A DNA stretch of 64,000 nt from Thermoplasmata archaeon (GTDB lineage: Archaea > Thermoplasmatota > Thermoplasmata > Methanomassiliicoccales > Methanomethylophilaceae): positions 18,401 to 82,400 of the forward strand of contig SUSY01000003.1 in the NCBI GenBank assembly GCA_015063185.1, in the 5' to 3' direction. A model generated the notes under the pieces. The model did no database searches, was not told the origin of the DNA, and worked only from the letters and a program-made list of their open reading frames with translations. Shown here in pieces: positions 1 through 8,569 of this stretch (its first letter is position 1; the number at the start of each line of letters is the position of its first letter). The position numbers and the translations under genes are program-made.

Positions 1-162
1 GAAGATGAGGGTCACCTTCGTACCGATGATGTCATTCCTGATGTATGTCTTCTCGTCAAACTCCGTAGGGACGAACTCGTAAGTCTCCTCCTTGGGTTTG
101 GAAACGCCCTTCTTCACGACGTTACCAGAGGAGTGTGAACTTACCTTCACTTTCTTGGCCAT
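1..162 (-). CDS. Hypothetical protein, N-terminal 54 residues (cut by window edge)
   Basis: An open frame runs from the ATG at 162 to the window edge without a stop. The visible N-terminus is basic (MAKKVKVSS) and then becomes acidic and polar, with no signal peptide or membrane segment. I do not recognise the family. A TATA-like box lies about 25 bp upstream of the ATG, which suits a leaderless transcript and supports this start. The gene is divergent from radA. Confidence 0.6.
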   Translation of the reverse strand, partial: MAKKVKVSSHSSGNVVKKGVSKPKEETYEFVPTEFDEKTYIRNDIIGTKVTLIF

Positions 163-184
163 TGCATACACTATCCTCGCATGA

Positions 185-192
185 CATTTAAA
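185..192 (-). promoter_or_regulatory. TATA-like box for the gene starting at 162
   Basis: On the minus strand this reads TTTAAATG. It lies about 25 bp before the ATG at 162, the spacing expected for an archaeal TATA box with little or no leader. Confidence 0.45.
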
Positions 193-409
193 GATTGGCA
201 TGTTGAACCCTGCAAGGTTACAACATATCCAGCGACAAATCGGCCCGCTCTCGGACCTACGGAAACTGAAAGATCGGACATAATGATACAGGACGTATCT
301 GGCACATGTCACAGACAGTTACACGACAATAATCTACTTTCACTCATATTTTTACAGTGCCAGTATAGAAAATCATCAAAATGTTTTCACTTACCTCCCC
401 CTTTTAACC
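193..409. other. Non-coding stretch between divergent genes
   Basis: This is the intergenic stretch between the divergent genes at 162 and 450. One long frame (181-489) crosses it, but that frame has low-complexity composition and no ribosome binding site, so I treat it as non-coding. I see no repeat or RNA structure beyond the promoters at either end. Confidence 0.5.
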
Positions 410-418
410 TTATATATC
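410..418 (+). promoter_or_regulatory. radA TATA-like box
   Basis: TTATATATC follows a pyrimidine/A-rich stretch and lies about 32-40 bp before the radA ATG at 450. A GGAGG at 421-425 precedes an out-of-frame ATG at 431 that opens a 13-residue reading frame ending at 472 inside radA. Whether that sequence is transcribed depends on the true start site. Confidence 0.5.
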
Positions 419-449
419 GCGGAGGACTAGATGGTAATGGTGATTCACA

Positions 450-1394
450 ATGGTCGATCAAAAAACCCTTGAAGACATACCAGGAGTAGGACCAGCCATA
501 GCAGAAAAGCTCCACGAAGCGGGTTACAACGACATGATGTCCATCGCCGTAGCATCTCCTGCAGATCTCGCAGAGAAATGTGACATTGGAGAGAAGAAAG
601 CAGCGGACATCATCGAAGGTGCCAAACTGTGCGCGGACGTCGGTGGATTCGAGACGGGAGTCGAGATTCTCGAGAGGCGCAAATCGATTCTGAAACTCAG
701 TACAGGATCCAAGGCATTCGACGAGCTCCTCGGAGGAGGATTCGAAAGCCAGGCAATCGTAGAACTGTTCGGAGAGTTCGGTAGTAGTAAGACCCAGCTA
801 TGTTTCCAACTGGCTGTCAATGCAACACTTCCAGAAGACCAGGGCGGGCTCGATTCTGAAGTCGTCATAATCGATACCGAGAACACGTTCAGGCCCGAAA
901 GGATTGAACAGATGGCGAGATACCTAGGAGCAGACCCGGAGGAGACACTCAGGAAGATCCATGTGGCAAGGGCATTCAACTCCCAGCACCAGATTCTCCT
1001 CGTCGATAAGGCCATGGAACTCGCACGTGACCATAAGATCAGGCTCCTAATTGTGGATTCGCTCACATCACACTTCAGGGCAGAATATGTCGGAAGAGGA
1101 ACACTCGCCGAGAGACAGCAGGTCCTCAACAGGCACATGCACGACCTGCTCACATTCGCAACGATGAACAATGCCGTCATCGCAGTTACCAACCAGGTCG
1201 CTGCAAAACCGGATGCATTCTTCGGGGATCCAACAAGACCTATCGGAGGACATATCGTCGGTCACGCATCCACATTCCGCATATACCTCAGGAAAGGAAA
1301 GGCAGGAAAGAGAGTTGCGAGACTCGTTGACTCCCCCAACCTCCCCGAGGGAGAGGCTGTATACTCAGTCACAGAAGATGGTATTAAAGACTAA
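450..1394 (+). CDS. radA: DNA repair and recombination protein RadA
   Basis: This is the archaeal RecA/Rad51-family recombinase, which forms filaments on single-stranded DNA and catalyses strand exchange. The 314 residues match the family length. An N-terminal helix-hairpin-helix domain ([13 protein letters not shown] near residue 10) is followed by the ATPase core. Walker A reads GEFGSSKTQ, with Ser where most relatives have the last Gly before the Lys. Walker B is LLIVDS, and the DNA-binding loops ([21 protein letters not shown]) are present. GGTGA seven bases before the ATG supports the start. Confidence 0.95.
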   Translation: MVDQKTLEDIPGVGPAIAEKLHEAGYNDMMSIAVASPADLAEKCDIGEKKAADIIEGAKLCADVGGFETGVEILERRKSILKLSTGSKAFDELLGGGFESQAIVELFGEFGSSKTQLCFQLAVNATLPEDQGGLDSEVVIIDTENTFRPERIEQMARYLGADPEETLRKIHVARAFNSQHQILLVDKAMELARDHKIRLLIVDSLTSHFRAEYVGRGTLAERQQVLNRHMHDLLTFATMNNAVIAVTNQVAAKPDAFFGDPTRPIGGHIVGHASTFRIYLRKGKAGKRVARLVDSPNLPEGEAVYSVTEDGIKD

Positions 1395-1411
1395 AACACA
1401 ATCTGGGGCCA

Positions 1412-2407
1412 ATGTGCCCCGATTATTTTTTTGAACTGTCCGGCGAACTGAAGGACATGTGTTCCGCCGAGGCCAAGAAATGTATCGAGGCGGAAGCGGG
1501 AACCTTTGAGATCAAATCCGAGGGCCCCGGATATCTTATCGCATCGTTCGATGAACGTGCAGTGGACCATATCGCGGATAGAATCTCCCTGACACATAAG
1601 ATTGGAAGACACCTTTGTTCGTTCGACCCCCACGACATATCGCCCATAGACGACATCCAATTACCGGAAGGTTCGTTCGCTATCAGGAGCAGACGTTTCG
1701 AAGGAAGGATGAAGGAGATAGATTCCCAGGACCTCATCAGGAAGGTCGGTGCAAAACTATCCGAGGAGAACCGGGTCAGATTGAAAGATCCAGATCTTGA
1801 AGTCCATATGATCATGAGCGATCGCGTGCACCTTTTCCTAGAAGTCAGAGACATAGACAGGAACATCCTTGAAACAAGGAAAGTAGGAGAAAGACCGTTC
1901 TTCTCGCCGATATCCCTGCACCCAAGATATGCCAGAGCGATCATTAACCTTACTGGAGCCCACAGAGGAGATACGATTCTGGATCCGTTCTGTGGAACCG
2001 GTGGATTGGCGATAGAGGCTGCATTCATGGGCATGAGGCCCATCATCTCCGATTTCGATGACAACATGATCGTCGGCACACAAGAGAATATGGAATACTA
2101 CGGATTGGAACTGGAGGACTTCGCAACCATCGACATATCGGATGTGCCAGACACCTTTGGACAAGTGGATGCCGTCGCCACGGACCCACCATACGGAAGA
2201 TCCACACACACCGGAGGGGAACCCATCGACAGCATTTACAGACGTGCGATGGATGCCTTCGCCGATGTCCTCAGACCAGGAGGGGCTGCAGGAGTCGTAC
2301 TCCCTCACACGATAGGTTCCGAAAGATTGACCCTTGAATCGCATTTCGTTCAAAGGGTACACGGATCACTCTCACGCCACTACCATGTATTCAAAAAGGA
2401 TCAATGA
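1412..2407 (+). CDS. tRNA (guanine10-N2)-methyltransferase, Trm11/TrmG10 family
   Basis: This is a SAM-dependent methyltransferase predicted to modify G10 of tRNA. The N-terminal half (about 1-150) looks like the THUMP and linker region. The C-terminal Rossmann methyltransferase has motif I as DPFCGTGG and the catalytic N-methyltransferase motif DPPYG near residue 257. Its 331 residues suit the archaeal family. It begins 17 bp after radA and may be co-transcribed. The family call is firm; the exact modified position is inferred from homology. Confidence 0.88.
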   Translation: MCPDYFFELSGELKDMCSAEAKKCIEAEAGTFEIKSEGPGYLIASFDERAVDHIADRISLTHKIGRHLCSFDPHDISPIDDIQLPEGSFAIRSRRFEGRMKEIDSQDLIRKVGAKLSEENRVRLKDPDLEVHMIMSDRVHLFLEVRDIDRNILETRKVGERPFFSPISLHPRYARAIINLTGAHRGDTILDPFCGTGGLAIEAAFMGMRPIISDFDDNMIVGTQENMEYYGLELEDFATIDISDVPDTFGQVDAVATDPPYGRSTHTGGEPIDSIYRRAMDAFADVLRPGGAAGVVLPHTIGSERLTLESHFVQRVHGSLSRHYHVFKKDQ

Positions 2408-2450
2408 TATTGTAACATTTAGGAAATATAGTTACAAAGTGGCCACTTAA

Positions 2451-2460
2451 TTATATAAAC
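2451..2460 (+). promoter_or_regulatory. TATA-like box for GGGP synthase gene
   Basis: TTATATAAAC lies about 40 bp before the ATG at 2499, and a GGAG lies just upstream of the start codon. Confidence 0.5.
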
Positions 2461-2498
2461 TAACTAGTGCTCTATGATGATACCAGGATGGAGATGCA

Positions 2499-3233
2499 AT
2501 GACTGTGAAAGAGTACATAATGGACAAGATCGCGAACGGTCCCATTCACATGACCCTTCTGGATCCGGACAAACAGTCTGCAGAGGATGCAGCAAAGATT
2601 GCTGTAAAATGTAAGAATGCCGGAACAGACGCATTCATGATCGGAGGTTCCACAGGAATTACCACAGAGAACCTCGATGAGACTGCACTTGCGATTAAAG
2701 AGGCGACAGGGTTACCAGTCATCTACTTCCCTGCAGGACCTCACGCAATCTCCTCCAAGGTCGATGCCATGTTCTACATGAGTCTAGTCAACAGCAACGA
2801 CCTCAACCTGGTCATCAGAGCACAGGCCTTTGCAAGTCTATACGTCAAGAAGATCGGGGTGGAGACCATGTCCATGGGCTATATCGTATGCGAACCCGGT
2901 ATGAAGGTAGGAGAAGTCGGACAGGCGGACCTTGTGAAGAGGGGCGACATTAAGACTGCTGTGTCATACGCGCTCGGATGCGAATTGATGGGTATGGAAT
3001 TCGTATACCTTGAAGCCGGTAGCGGTGCCGATGAACCTATCTCGCCGGAGATGATTAAGGCAGTCAAGGACGAAATCTCGATACCTCTGATCGTTGGCGG
3101 AGGAATTTCCACACCCGAAGCTGCCATCACCGCAAAGCTCGCAGGTGCGGACGTCATAGTCACTGGTACATTCGTCGAGAGATGTCGTGATGACAACATG
3201 CTGAGGAATGTCATCAGTGCCGCTAAAAACTAA
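2499..3233 (+). CDS. Geranylgeranylglyceryl phosphate synthase
   Basis: This enzyme joins sn-glycerol-1-phosphate to geranylgeranyl diphosphate, the first committed step of archaeal ether lipids. The 244-residue TIM-barrel shows LLDPDKQ near residue 20, the substrate-binding IGGSTGIT, LEAGSGA near 170, and the phosphate-binding VGGGIST and ADVIVTGT near the end. A GGAG precedes the ATG. GGPP synthase and two geranylgeranyl reductases for later steps are elsewhere in the window. Confidence 0.93.
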   Translation: MTVKEYIMDKIANGPIHMTLLDPDKQSAEDAAKIAVKCKNAGTDAFMIGGSTGITTENLDETALAIKEATGLPVIYFPAGPHAISSKVDAMFYMSLVNSNDLNLVIRAQAFASLYVKKIGVETMSMGYIVCEPGMKVGEVGQADLVKRGDIKTAVSYALGCELMGMEFVYLEAGSGADEPISPEMIKAVKDEISIPLIVGGGISTPEAAITAKLAGADVIVTGTFVERCRDDNMLRNVISAAKN

Positions 3234-3257
3234 AAATGATTGGTGGGAGAGCTCCAC

Positions 3258-4709
3258 TCAATCAAAATTTTCTCTAAGATCGACGATCTTCTTGGCTTTG
3301 ACCTTGTACTCATCCGATTCTGATTCGATGAATCTTACACGAGGCATATCGATGAGATCGTCCTCCATACCATCAGCAATTTCCATGATCGATGATACGG
3401 ATTCCACAATCTTCCTCTCCAATTCCTCGGATGGTTTCTTGGTCTCGATCTCAAAGGTCAGAACGTCCTTGTAACCTTCCTTCGAAATGTACAAGGTGTA
3501 GTCCAAAACAGCTGCATCCACGAAGATGGCCTCGTCGAACAATACAGGATACACCTTATAACCCATTCCGACCTTTGTCTGTAGATCCAACCTTCCGGAT
3601 GGTTTGACCAAGCGCTTATTGTAATTCATACCGCACGGACAAGGCGGATCCAACAATGCTGCCATATCGCGTGTACGGTATCTGATGAGAACCGTACCCT
3701 CCGAATTCAATCCGGTGATCACCAATTCTCCTTTCTCACCTGGTGGCACATGCTCACCAGTTTCCGGATCGATGATCTCCAGAAGCATGTTGGCCTCATC
3801 GGTATGAAGACCATTCTGCTCATCGCATTCTATCGCACAGGCAAGACCGAACTCGGTCATGCCCCACACATCGATGACCTTACAACCCCATGCATCCTCA
3901 AGGATCCGTCTCCTACTCTCGGAAAGAGGCTCTGACGTCGAGATGATCTTCCGGATTCCAAGGGATTTAAGATCGATATCCCTCTCCATCAAGGTGGTCA
4001 CACGATAGATGAACGATGGGAGTCCGATGATATATGTGGACCCTGCTCCTTTGATGGATTCGATCTGTTTCTCGATATCCACATCGGAACAAACGGACGA
4101 TCCGTACCCCAATATGTTGCATGCAGTGACCAGAAGGATACTTGGATCCCAGGCTATGACCATTGGGAACATCACATGAAGACTGTCCGTCTTCTTCATT
4201 CCAACACCCTTCAATGCGGATGCGATGATGTCGATCTTACTGAGAAGGTCGTTTGTGGTGAACCCGATGGATTTTCTGTGTCCGGTGGTACCCGTGGTAG
4301 TGAACTCCCTCAGCATCTTCGTGACCGAGACTCCGTAGAACAGAAGTGAATCCTTTGCAAGGTCCTGAGGTTCAGTGAGAGGGATCTTGGTGAGATCATC
4401 ATACGTGCGAATATCTTCGGGACGAACCCCTGCATCCTTGAACTTATTCCTGTAGTATGGGACGTTCTCTTCCGCATACCTCATCTGCTCTCTGACGCGG
4501 AACAATTGATATTTCTCGAAATCCTCGCGTGACAACTCGGTAAGGTCCTTATCCCCCACCCAATCTCTAAGTTCGCGATTCTTCTTGATGGTCTTCTTTG
4601 CCTTGACTGAGATCCAACCTTCCAAGGGTGCAGGATGATCCTCTGGCACCTGATTCGACAAAAGCTTGTGCTTCAATATGAAGCCCATAGCCATCTCACG
4701 TAATCCCAT
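3258..4709 (-). CDS. Phenylacetate-CoA-ligase-like adenylate-forming enzyme
   Basis: This is an ANL-superfamily ligase of the PaaK/coenzyme F390-synthetase type, which adenylates a carboxylate and usually passes it to CoA. It has the nucleotide-binding loop TTTGTTGHRKS, the motif WGMTEFGLA, and RYRTRDMAALLDPPCPCG near the hinge. From the ATG at 4709 it has 483 residues, somewhat longer than PaaK because of an N-terminal extension. A GTG at 4754 would add 15 residues. I prefer 4709 because a TATA-like TTTATCATAT lies about 25-30 bp upstream. The substrate cannot be told from sequence. Confidence 0.75.
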   Translation of the reverse strand: MGLREMAMGFILKHKLLSNQVPEDHPAPLEGWISVKAKKTIKKNRELRDWVGDKDLTELSREDFEKYQLFRVREQMRYAEENVPYYRNKFKDAGVRPEDIRTYDDLTKIPLTEPQDLAKDSLLFYGVSVTKMLREFTTTGTTGHRKSIGFTTNDLLSKIDIIASALKGVGMKKTDSLHVMFPMVIAWDPSILLVTACNILGYGSSVCSDVDIEKQIESIKGAGSTYIIGLPSFIYRVTTLMERDIDLKSLGIRKIISTSEPLSESRRRILEDAWGCKVIDVWGMTEFGLACAIECDEQNGLHTDEANMLLEIIDPETGEHVPPGEKGELVITGLNSEGTVLIRYRTRDMAALLDPPCPCGMNYNKRLVKPSGRLDLQTKVGMGYKVYPVLFDEAIFVDAAVLDYTLYISKEGYKDVLTFEIETKKPSEELERKIVESVSSIMEIADGMEDDLIDMPRVRFIESESDEYKVKAKKIVDLRENFD

Positions 4710-4833
4710 GATTTCTGAATGTATATGATATGATAAATGGACTACGTTCGACACCTGACGAATTGATTGTTTTTGTAAGTGCCACTATGTTTATACTAGT
4801 AAGATAATACCCAGTCATTAGGAGGAATACCAA

Positions 4834-5136
4834 ATGACACTTACACCTGAGATGGCAAGAGCGGGAGTCACACCCCAGCTGTTGTCCTCCACTCACAGAT
4901 TCAAATGTCCGAACTGTGGAAAGGAGTTCAGTCTTTTCCAGTCCAGGGCTATCGCATGTAGAGCATGCCCCATGGCAAACAAGAATTGCAAGTATGTCAG
5001 ATGCGTCCACTGTGATAAGGAGTTCCCATTGAACGGATTCGTTGTCAATACCAAGGAAAAGGAGAAATTCCTCTCCGGATACATGAACGGTGTTGTCGAC
5101 AACTACCACAAATCCTTTGGATACTACAGGAGATGA
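4834..5136 (+). CDS. Small zinc-ribbon-like protein
   Basis: This is a 100-residue protein with two CxxC pairs (CPNCGKEF and CVHCDKEF) flanking a Cys-containing middle segment (ACRACP), so it probably binds one or two zinc ions. GGAGG eight bases before the ATG is a strong ribosome binding site and fixes the start. There is no transmembrane segment. The function is unknown. The divergent neighbour is the adenylate-forming ligase. Confidence 0.8.
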   Translation: MTLTPEMARAGVTPQLLSSTHRFKCPNCGKEFSLFQSRAIACRACPMANKNCKYVRCVHCDKEFPLNGFVVNTKEKEKFLSGYMNGVVDNYHKSFGYYRR

Positions 5137-5237
5137 GGGCTTTCCTCACTCCACAAACCCGATTTATCAAAATACATAATTCCAGTAGGATTTTAAAAGT
5201 GAAAATGTTTGGAGTGGATGGGATATACCCGTACCAC

Positions 5238-6602
5238 TCATTGACAGAAGGTTTTCCTACGATACAATGTGGTACCATCCCTTGCGGTCGTGTTGAACAG
5301 ACAGAATGGGATCAGTTTTCCATCGAGGGTTACAACGTGGATACAACAGCGTTCCCACCTCTCCACCTCCCCGGTCCAGACATCCTGGAAGGCCATTGCT
5401 GAGACAGTAAGGTAGTGGGTCTTCGCCCTCTTGACAAATGTTCTCCAGGAGTTGTCATCTTTATCACGGTCTGGATCCTCCCCATCCATGGAATCCTCGA
5501 TGAATCTCCAAAGTTCAGACACCTCCTTCCTGGTCTTGTCGGCAACATTGTCGGTCTTCTGAGGTGGACCAAGTGCCATCGTCGTGAGCGGGAACAGAGA
5601 CCCATCTGGGAACACGACGGATAAGGATTTGAGATCGCAGTGAACATTGGAACATGATGTGGGGATGAAGTTATCCGCTTTCAACATACCCTTAGTTTGC
5701 ACTTCAATCTCATGTGCCAAATCCGGAAGAAGGACACGATTCTCATCGGTAGGCTCAACAGGATACCTTCCGAAGTGTGCAATGGGCTGGAAGTGAACAC
5801 CTTTGACCACTGGCACATTCTTGGCTGCGAACCTGATTATGTCTCCTACGTGATGCAGATTGATATCGGGGGTGACGGTGACGACAAGGGTGATTCCGAT
5901 GCCCACTTCTCCACAATTCTCGATGGCTTTCTTCTTGATGTCGAAAAGAGGCTTTCCACGTGTCTGTATGTAGATCTCGTCATCGGTTCCATCGAACTGG
6001 AAATAGAAATCATCGACACCTGCATCCTTGAGTGCCCTAAGATAATCCATGTCCTTGGCAATACGGACGGCATTGGTGTTGACCTCTACGTGTTCTATAC
6101 CCATGTCCTTAGCCATCTTGACGATTTCTGGAAGATCGTCCCTGACGGTAGGCTCCCCTCCAGAGATCTGGACACATCTTGGGCTCTTCACATAATCCAC
6201 AACAGTCTGGAACATTCCTCTGATGGTATCCATATCAGGGTGGAAATCATAACCGCATCCATTAGCAGTGGCGAAACAGATCGGACAGTTCAGATTGCAA
6301 CGGTTGGTAACCTCAACGACATTCAAACAGGAGTGCTGAAGATGCTGATTGCACAATCCACAATCATGGGGGCAATCCTTGATTTGTGGAATTGCAAATT
6401 TCTCAGGAGTCTTAGGAACAGCTGCGAACTCATACAGATACTTGTAATTCTCCGCACCAGTCCAAATCTTGACCTTCCAAGTACCATGCTCTGGACAGGT
6501 CTTTACGATGTAGACGTCGTCACCCTCAACGATCTTATCCGCGTGAATTGTCTTCATGCACTCTGGACAAAGTGCATTGGTTTCACCGATCTTCTCTGCC
6601 AT
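5238..6602 (-). CDS. Radical SAM protein, tetraether synthase (Tes)/MJ0619-like family
   Basis: The radical SAM cluster motif CNLNCPICF is at C102, C106 and C109. It is preceded by a second Cys-rich block (C77, C81, C84, C92: CPHDCGLCNQH) and an N-terminal zinc-like module (C12, C15, C36-PEHG). This layout is typical of the MJ0619 family, whose member Tes couples two archaeol chains into tetraether lipid. Another Cys pair lies in the C-terminal third (RCCIHVV). At 454 residues it is somewhat short for Tes, so a related radical SAM paralogue with another substrate is possible. Confidence 0.7.
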   Translation of the reverse strand: MAEKIGETNALCPECMKTIHADKIVEGDDVYIVKTCPEHGTWKVKIWTGAENYKYLYEFAAVPKTPEKFAIPQIKDCPHDCGLCNQHLQHSCLNVVEVTNRCNLNCPICFATANGCGYDFHPDMDTIRGMFQTVVDYVKSPRCVQISGGEPTVRDDLPEIVKMAKDMGIEHVEVNTNAVRIAKDMDYLRALKDAGVDDFYFQFDGTDDEIYIQTRGKPLFDIKKKAIENCGEVGIGITLVVTVTPDINLHHVGDIIRFAAKNVPVVKGVHFQPIAHFGRYPVEPTDENRVLLPDLAHEIEVQTKGMLKADNFIPTSCSNVHCDLKSLSVVFPDGSLFPLTTMALGPPQKTDNVADKTRKEVSELWRFIEDSMDGEDPDRDKDDNSWRTFVKRAKTHYLTVSAMAFQDVWTGEVERWERCCIHVVTLDGKLIPFCLFNTTARDGTTLYRRKTFCQ

Positions 6603-6651
6603 GCAGTCAGTATTGTCTTTCGGAAATATAACGATAGCATACGCTGAATAA

Positions 6652-6712
6652 TAGAAAAAAAGAGAAAATGGGGGAAAAAGTTTTTTTCAGAGGGTATAAG
6701 TTCTAGGAACTT
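6652..6712 (-). terminator. Terminator after the UroD-fold operon
   Basis: Just past the stop of the minus-strand gene ending at 6717 is a short perfect hairpin sequence at 6698-6712 (AAGTTC-TAG-GAACTT). It is followed on the minus strand by several T-rich tracts (forward A-runs at 6654-6660 and 6675-6679), as expected for archaeal oligo-T termination. Confidence 0.55.
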
Positions 6713-6716
6713 ACAA

Positions 6717-7160
6717 TCAAGCTCTCTTCTGCTGGAAGAGAGTCTCTGCAGTTGCGAGTGCACCTGCTGCAAGGTACTCCTCGAACCAGGATGCGCCGGT
6801 CTCGGGCTCAACGAGTGAGGGTCCAGACCTGGTTGCACCGAGGTAGGTGAGGTTGGTGTGTCCAGTGAAGACAGGCTTCTTGTTCTTGCAGTAGACCCAG
6901 CCGGAATCCTCCTCTCCAACGAGAACGATGTCGAGGATCTTCATCTTGTGGCTGTATGCGGTCTCAACAGTGCACTTGTCGCCATCGAGAGCGTACATGA
7001 CATAGACGGTGATCTCTCCGATCTCCTTCTTTGCAAGGAACTTTCCGTCCTTGTAGATCCTGTCATCGCCTGCTCCCTCAACAACTGCCTTGATGTCGTC
7101 GATCTTGAGACCTCTCTTTTCGATGGTCTCTTTGACTGCGTCTGCGATAATGTATTCCAT
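6717..7160 (-). CDS. Uncharacterised small protein paired with a UroD-fold methyltransferase
   Basis: This is a 147-residue soluble protein with no family I recognise. The N-terminal half has alternating charged beta-strand-like segments (AVVEGAGDDRIYKDGK, EITVYVMYAL). The middle carries one Cys in WVYCKNKKP, and the C-terminus is helical. I prefer the ATG at 7160 because GAGGTGA lies six bases upstream; a GTG at 7169 would add three residues. It follows the UroD-fold gene immediately, so the two are surely one operon and may act together. It may be a subunit or accessory protein, but the sequence does not show which. Confidence 0.75.
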   Translation of the reverse strand: MEYIIADAVKETIEKRGLKIDDIKAVVEGAGDDRIYKDGKFLAKKEIGEITVYVMYALDGDKCTVETAYSHKMKILDIVLVGEEDSGWVYCKNKKPVFTGHTNLTYLGATRSGPSLVEPETGASWFEEYLAAGALATAETLFQQKRA

Positions 7161-7170
7161 CTTATTCACC

Positions 7171-8292
7171 TCACCAAGTTCCGTAGGTACCGAAGTCCCT
7201 GGCTGCCCTAGTCAGTGCGAGGAGGTTTCCGGGGATGGTGTACGGGGGCGTCTCACAAGTAGTTCCGAGGATGAATCCCTTCTTTGCGTCACGTCCAGCA
7301 AGGACAACTTCCTTTGCTCTCTCGTAGACCTTCTTGGGGTTGGGGTTGATCATCAGCTTGGTGTCGACACCGGGCATGATGGTGGTGACGTCCTGGAACT
7401 CGTTCTTCAGGAGCTCAGCGGGGAACTCGTTCTGTCCCATGTAACCGATCTCAAGAACGTTGAAGGGGGACCATACGAGGTTCTTCTTGAAGACCTTGTA
7501 GTCGGTCTCGTGGTTACCGCAGAGGTGGTAGAAGACCTGGGGTCCTGCTCCTCTTCTGAAACACTGGTCAACGTAGGTGTGCATCTTCTTTGCGGAGAAC
7601 TCCTCGACCATCTCGTCGCTGAAGATATCGTTGTTAGCGAGGATGGATCCGACGATCAGCATTGCCATTCCGTACTTGTCGGAAAGGATGTCTGCTCCGT
7701 TGATAGAAGTACCAACGTAGGTGTCGATCAGATGGTGTGCGATGTCGGGCTCAGTGAAGGTCCACATGATGAAGTTCTCGACTCCGACGAGCTCTGCTCC
7801 TGCACCACAAAGGTCGAATCCGTAGGAGATAGGAACGAGGGTGTGGGGGAGGTTCTGCTGGACGTAGTCGTAGAGACCGTAGAACAGAGGGATGGTGGAT
7901 CCCTTCTTGAGGTCTTCCTTCTCGATGGGGACGAGCTTCTCGACTTCCTCAGGCTCGGACATGATGGGTCCAGTGGAGACTGGAGGCAGAGTGTCCTTGT
8001 ACTCGAGGGTGACACCGAGCTCTCTTACCCAGGGAAGGGAGAAGAACCAGTGTGTAACCGGCAGGAGGTCGAACAGCTCTGCGACGTATCCGACGCAGTG
8101 AATTCCGAGTTCAGGCTTCTCGTAGAAGTCCCTGATCGTGAAACCACAGTGGACTGCGGCGTTCGACAGCATGATGGGGTCGACGTCGACACGGTCGTGG
8201 TAGTTGTCCACGAAGGGGCTTGCGAACCTCTTGGCTGCATTTGCGTGCCAGCCCTTGAGGTCATTTGGGGGAAATAACTCTTCGTAACCCAT
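7171..8292 (-). CDS. UroD-fold methyltransferase-like protein (MtaA/MtbA-related)
   Basis: The 373 residues are of the uroporphyrinogen decarboxylase superfamily, which in methanogens includes the zinc methylcobamide:coenzyme M methyltransferases MtaA and MtbA. Candidate zinc ligands are H256 and C258 (YHLCGN) and C346 (GTTCETPP), matching the His-x-Cys...Cys pattern of those enzymes. A heme-pathway decarboxylase is unlikely because that zinc site is absent in true HemE. The actual methyl donor and acceptor are unknown. It is followed directly by the 147-residue gene and preceded by an elaborate promoter region. Confidence 0.8.
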   Translation of the reverse strand: MGYEELFPPNDLKGWHANAAKRFASPFVDNYHDRVDVDPIMLSNAAVHCGFTIRDFYEKPELGIHCVGYVAELFDLLPVTHWFFSLPWVRELGVTLEYKDTLPPVSTGPIMSEPEEVEKLVPIEKEDLKKGSTIPLFYGLYDYVQQNLPHTLVPISYGFDLCGAGAELVGVENFIMWTFTEPDIAHHLIDTYVGTSINGADILSDKYGMAMLIVGSILANNDIFSDEMVEEFSAKKMHTYVDQCFRRGAGPQVFYHLCGNHETDYKVFKKNLVWSPFNVLEIGYMGQNEFPAELLKNEFQDVTTIMPGVDTKLMINPNPKKVYERAKEVVLAGRDAKKGFILGTTCETPPYTIPGNLLALTRAARDFGTYGTW

Positions 8293-8303
8293 AGTAATCC
8301 CGT

Positions 8304-8330
8304 CATCTCAAAAGAGATGTACAATATAAA
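8304..8330 (-). promoter_or_regulatory. Promoter and leader inverted repeat of the UroD-fold operon
   Basis: The minus-strand TATA-like box TTTATATTG is at 8322-8330. Between it and the ATG at 8292 lies an inverted repeat CATCTC-AAAA-GAGATG (8304-8319), which could be an operator overlapping the start site or a leader hairpin. No clear ribosome binding site precedes the ATG. Confidence 0.5.
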
Positions 8331-8569
8331 TAGGTTAGGTAGAAAAAAATGCAACTTTGTTTCATTTAAAGTTTAAATAAAGACTGAAATAAAATTAAAT
8401 TTCATAAACAATAATATTATGAAATTTTGTTTCAAAAATGGTCTTTTTTGTTCATTTCAAAGAATCTACCGTATAACTCGGTGCGTAATATGCGTGCGCG
8501 CGCATCACTTTGTGATAATGTATCCGAATGAGGAAAAATACAATGGAGGGCGATATGCCCCCATAGAAC
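8331..8569. other. AT-rich intergenic region with an 11-bp inverted repeat
   Basis: This region holds no convincing gene. It is strongly AT-rich from about 8341 to 8465, unlike the rest of the window, and contains a perfect 11-bp inverted repeat at 8397-8407 and 8417-8427 (AAATTTCATAA with a 9-nt spacer), plus further scattered GAAAT/ATTTC half-sites. Near 8504-8516 is ATCAC-TTT-GTGAT. The position upstream of the UroD-fold promoter suggests regulation of that operon. Confidence 0.55.

Noticed and set aside
181-489. A 102-codon open frame between the first gene and radA
   Set aside because: It overlaps radA, has no ribosome binding site and shows no protein-like pattern.
7090-8277. A 395-codon plus-strand frame opposite the UroD-fold gene
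   Set aside because: Val/Asp/Ser-rich shadow of a well-supported minus-strand gene; no start signal.
7171-8292. Uroporphyrinogen decarboxylase for heme or siroheme synthesis
   Set aside because: The His-x-Cys...Cys zinc pattern fits methyltransferases of this fold and not HemE.
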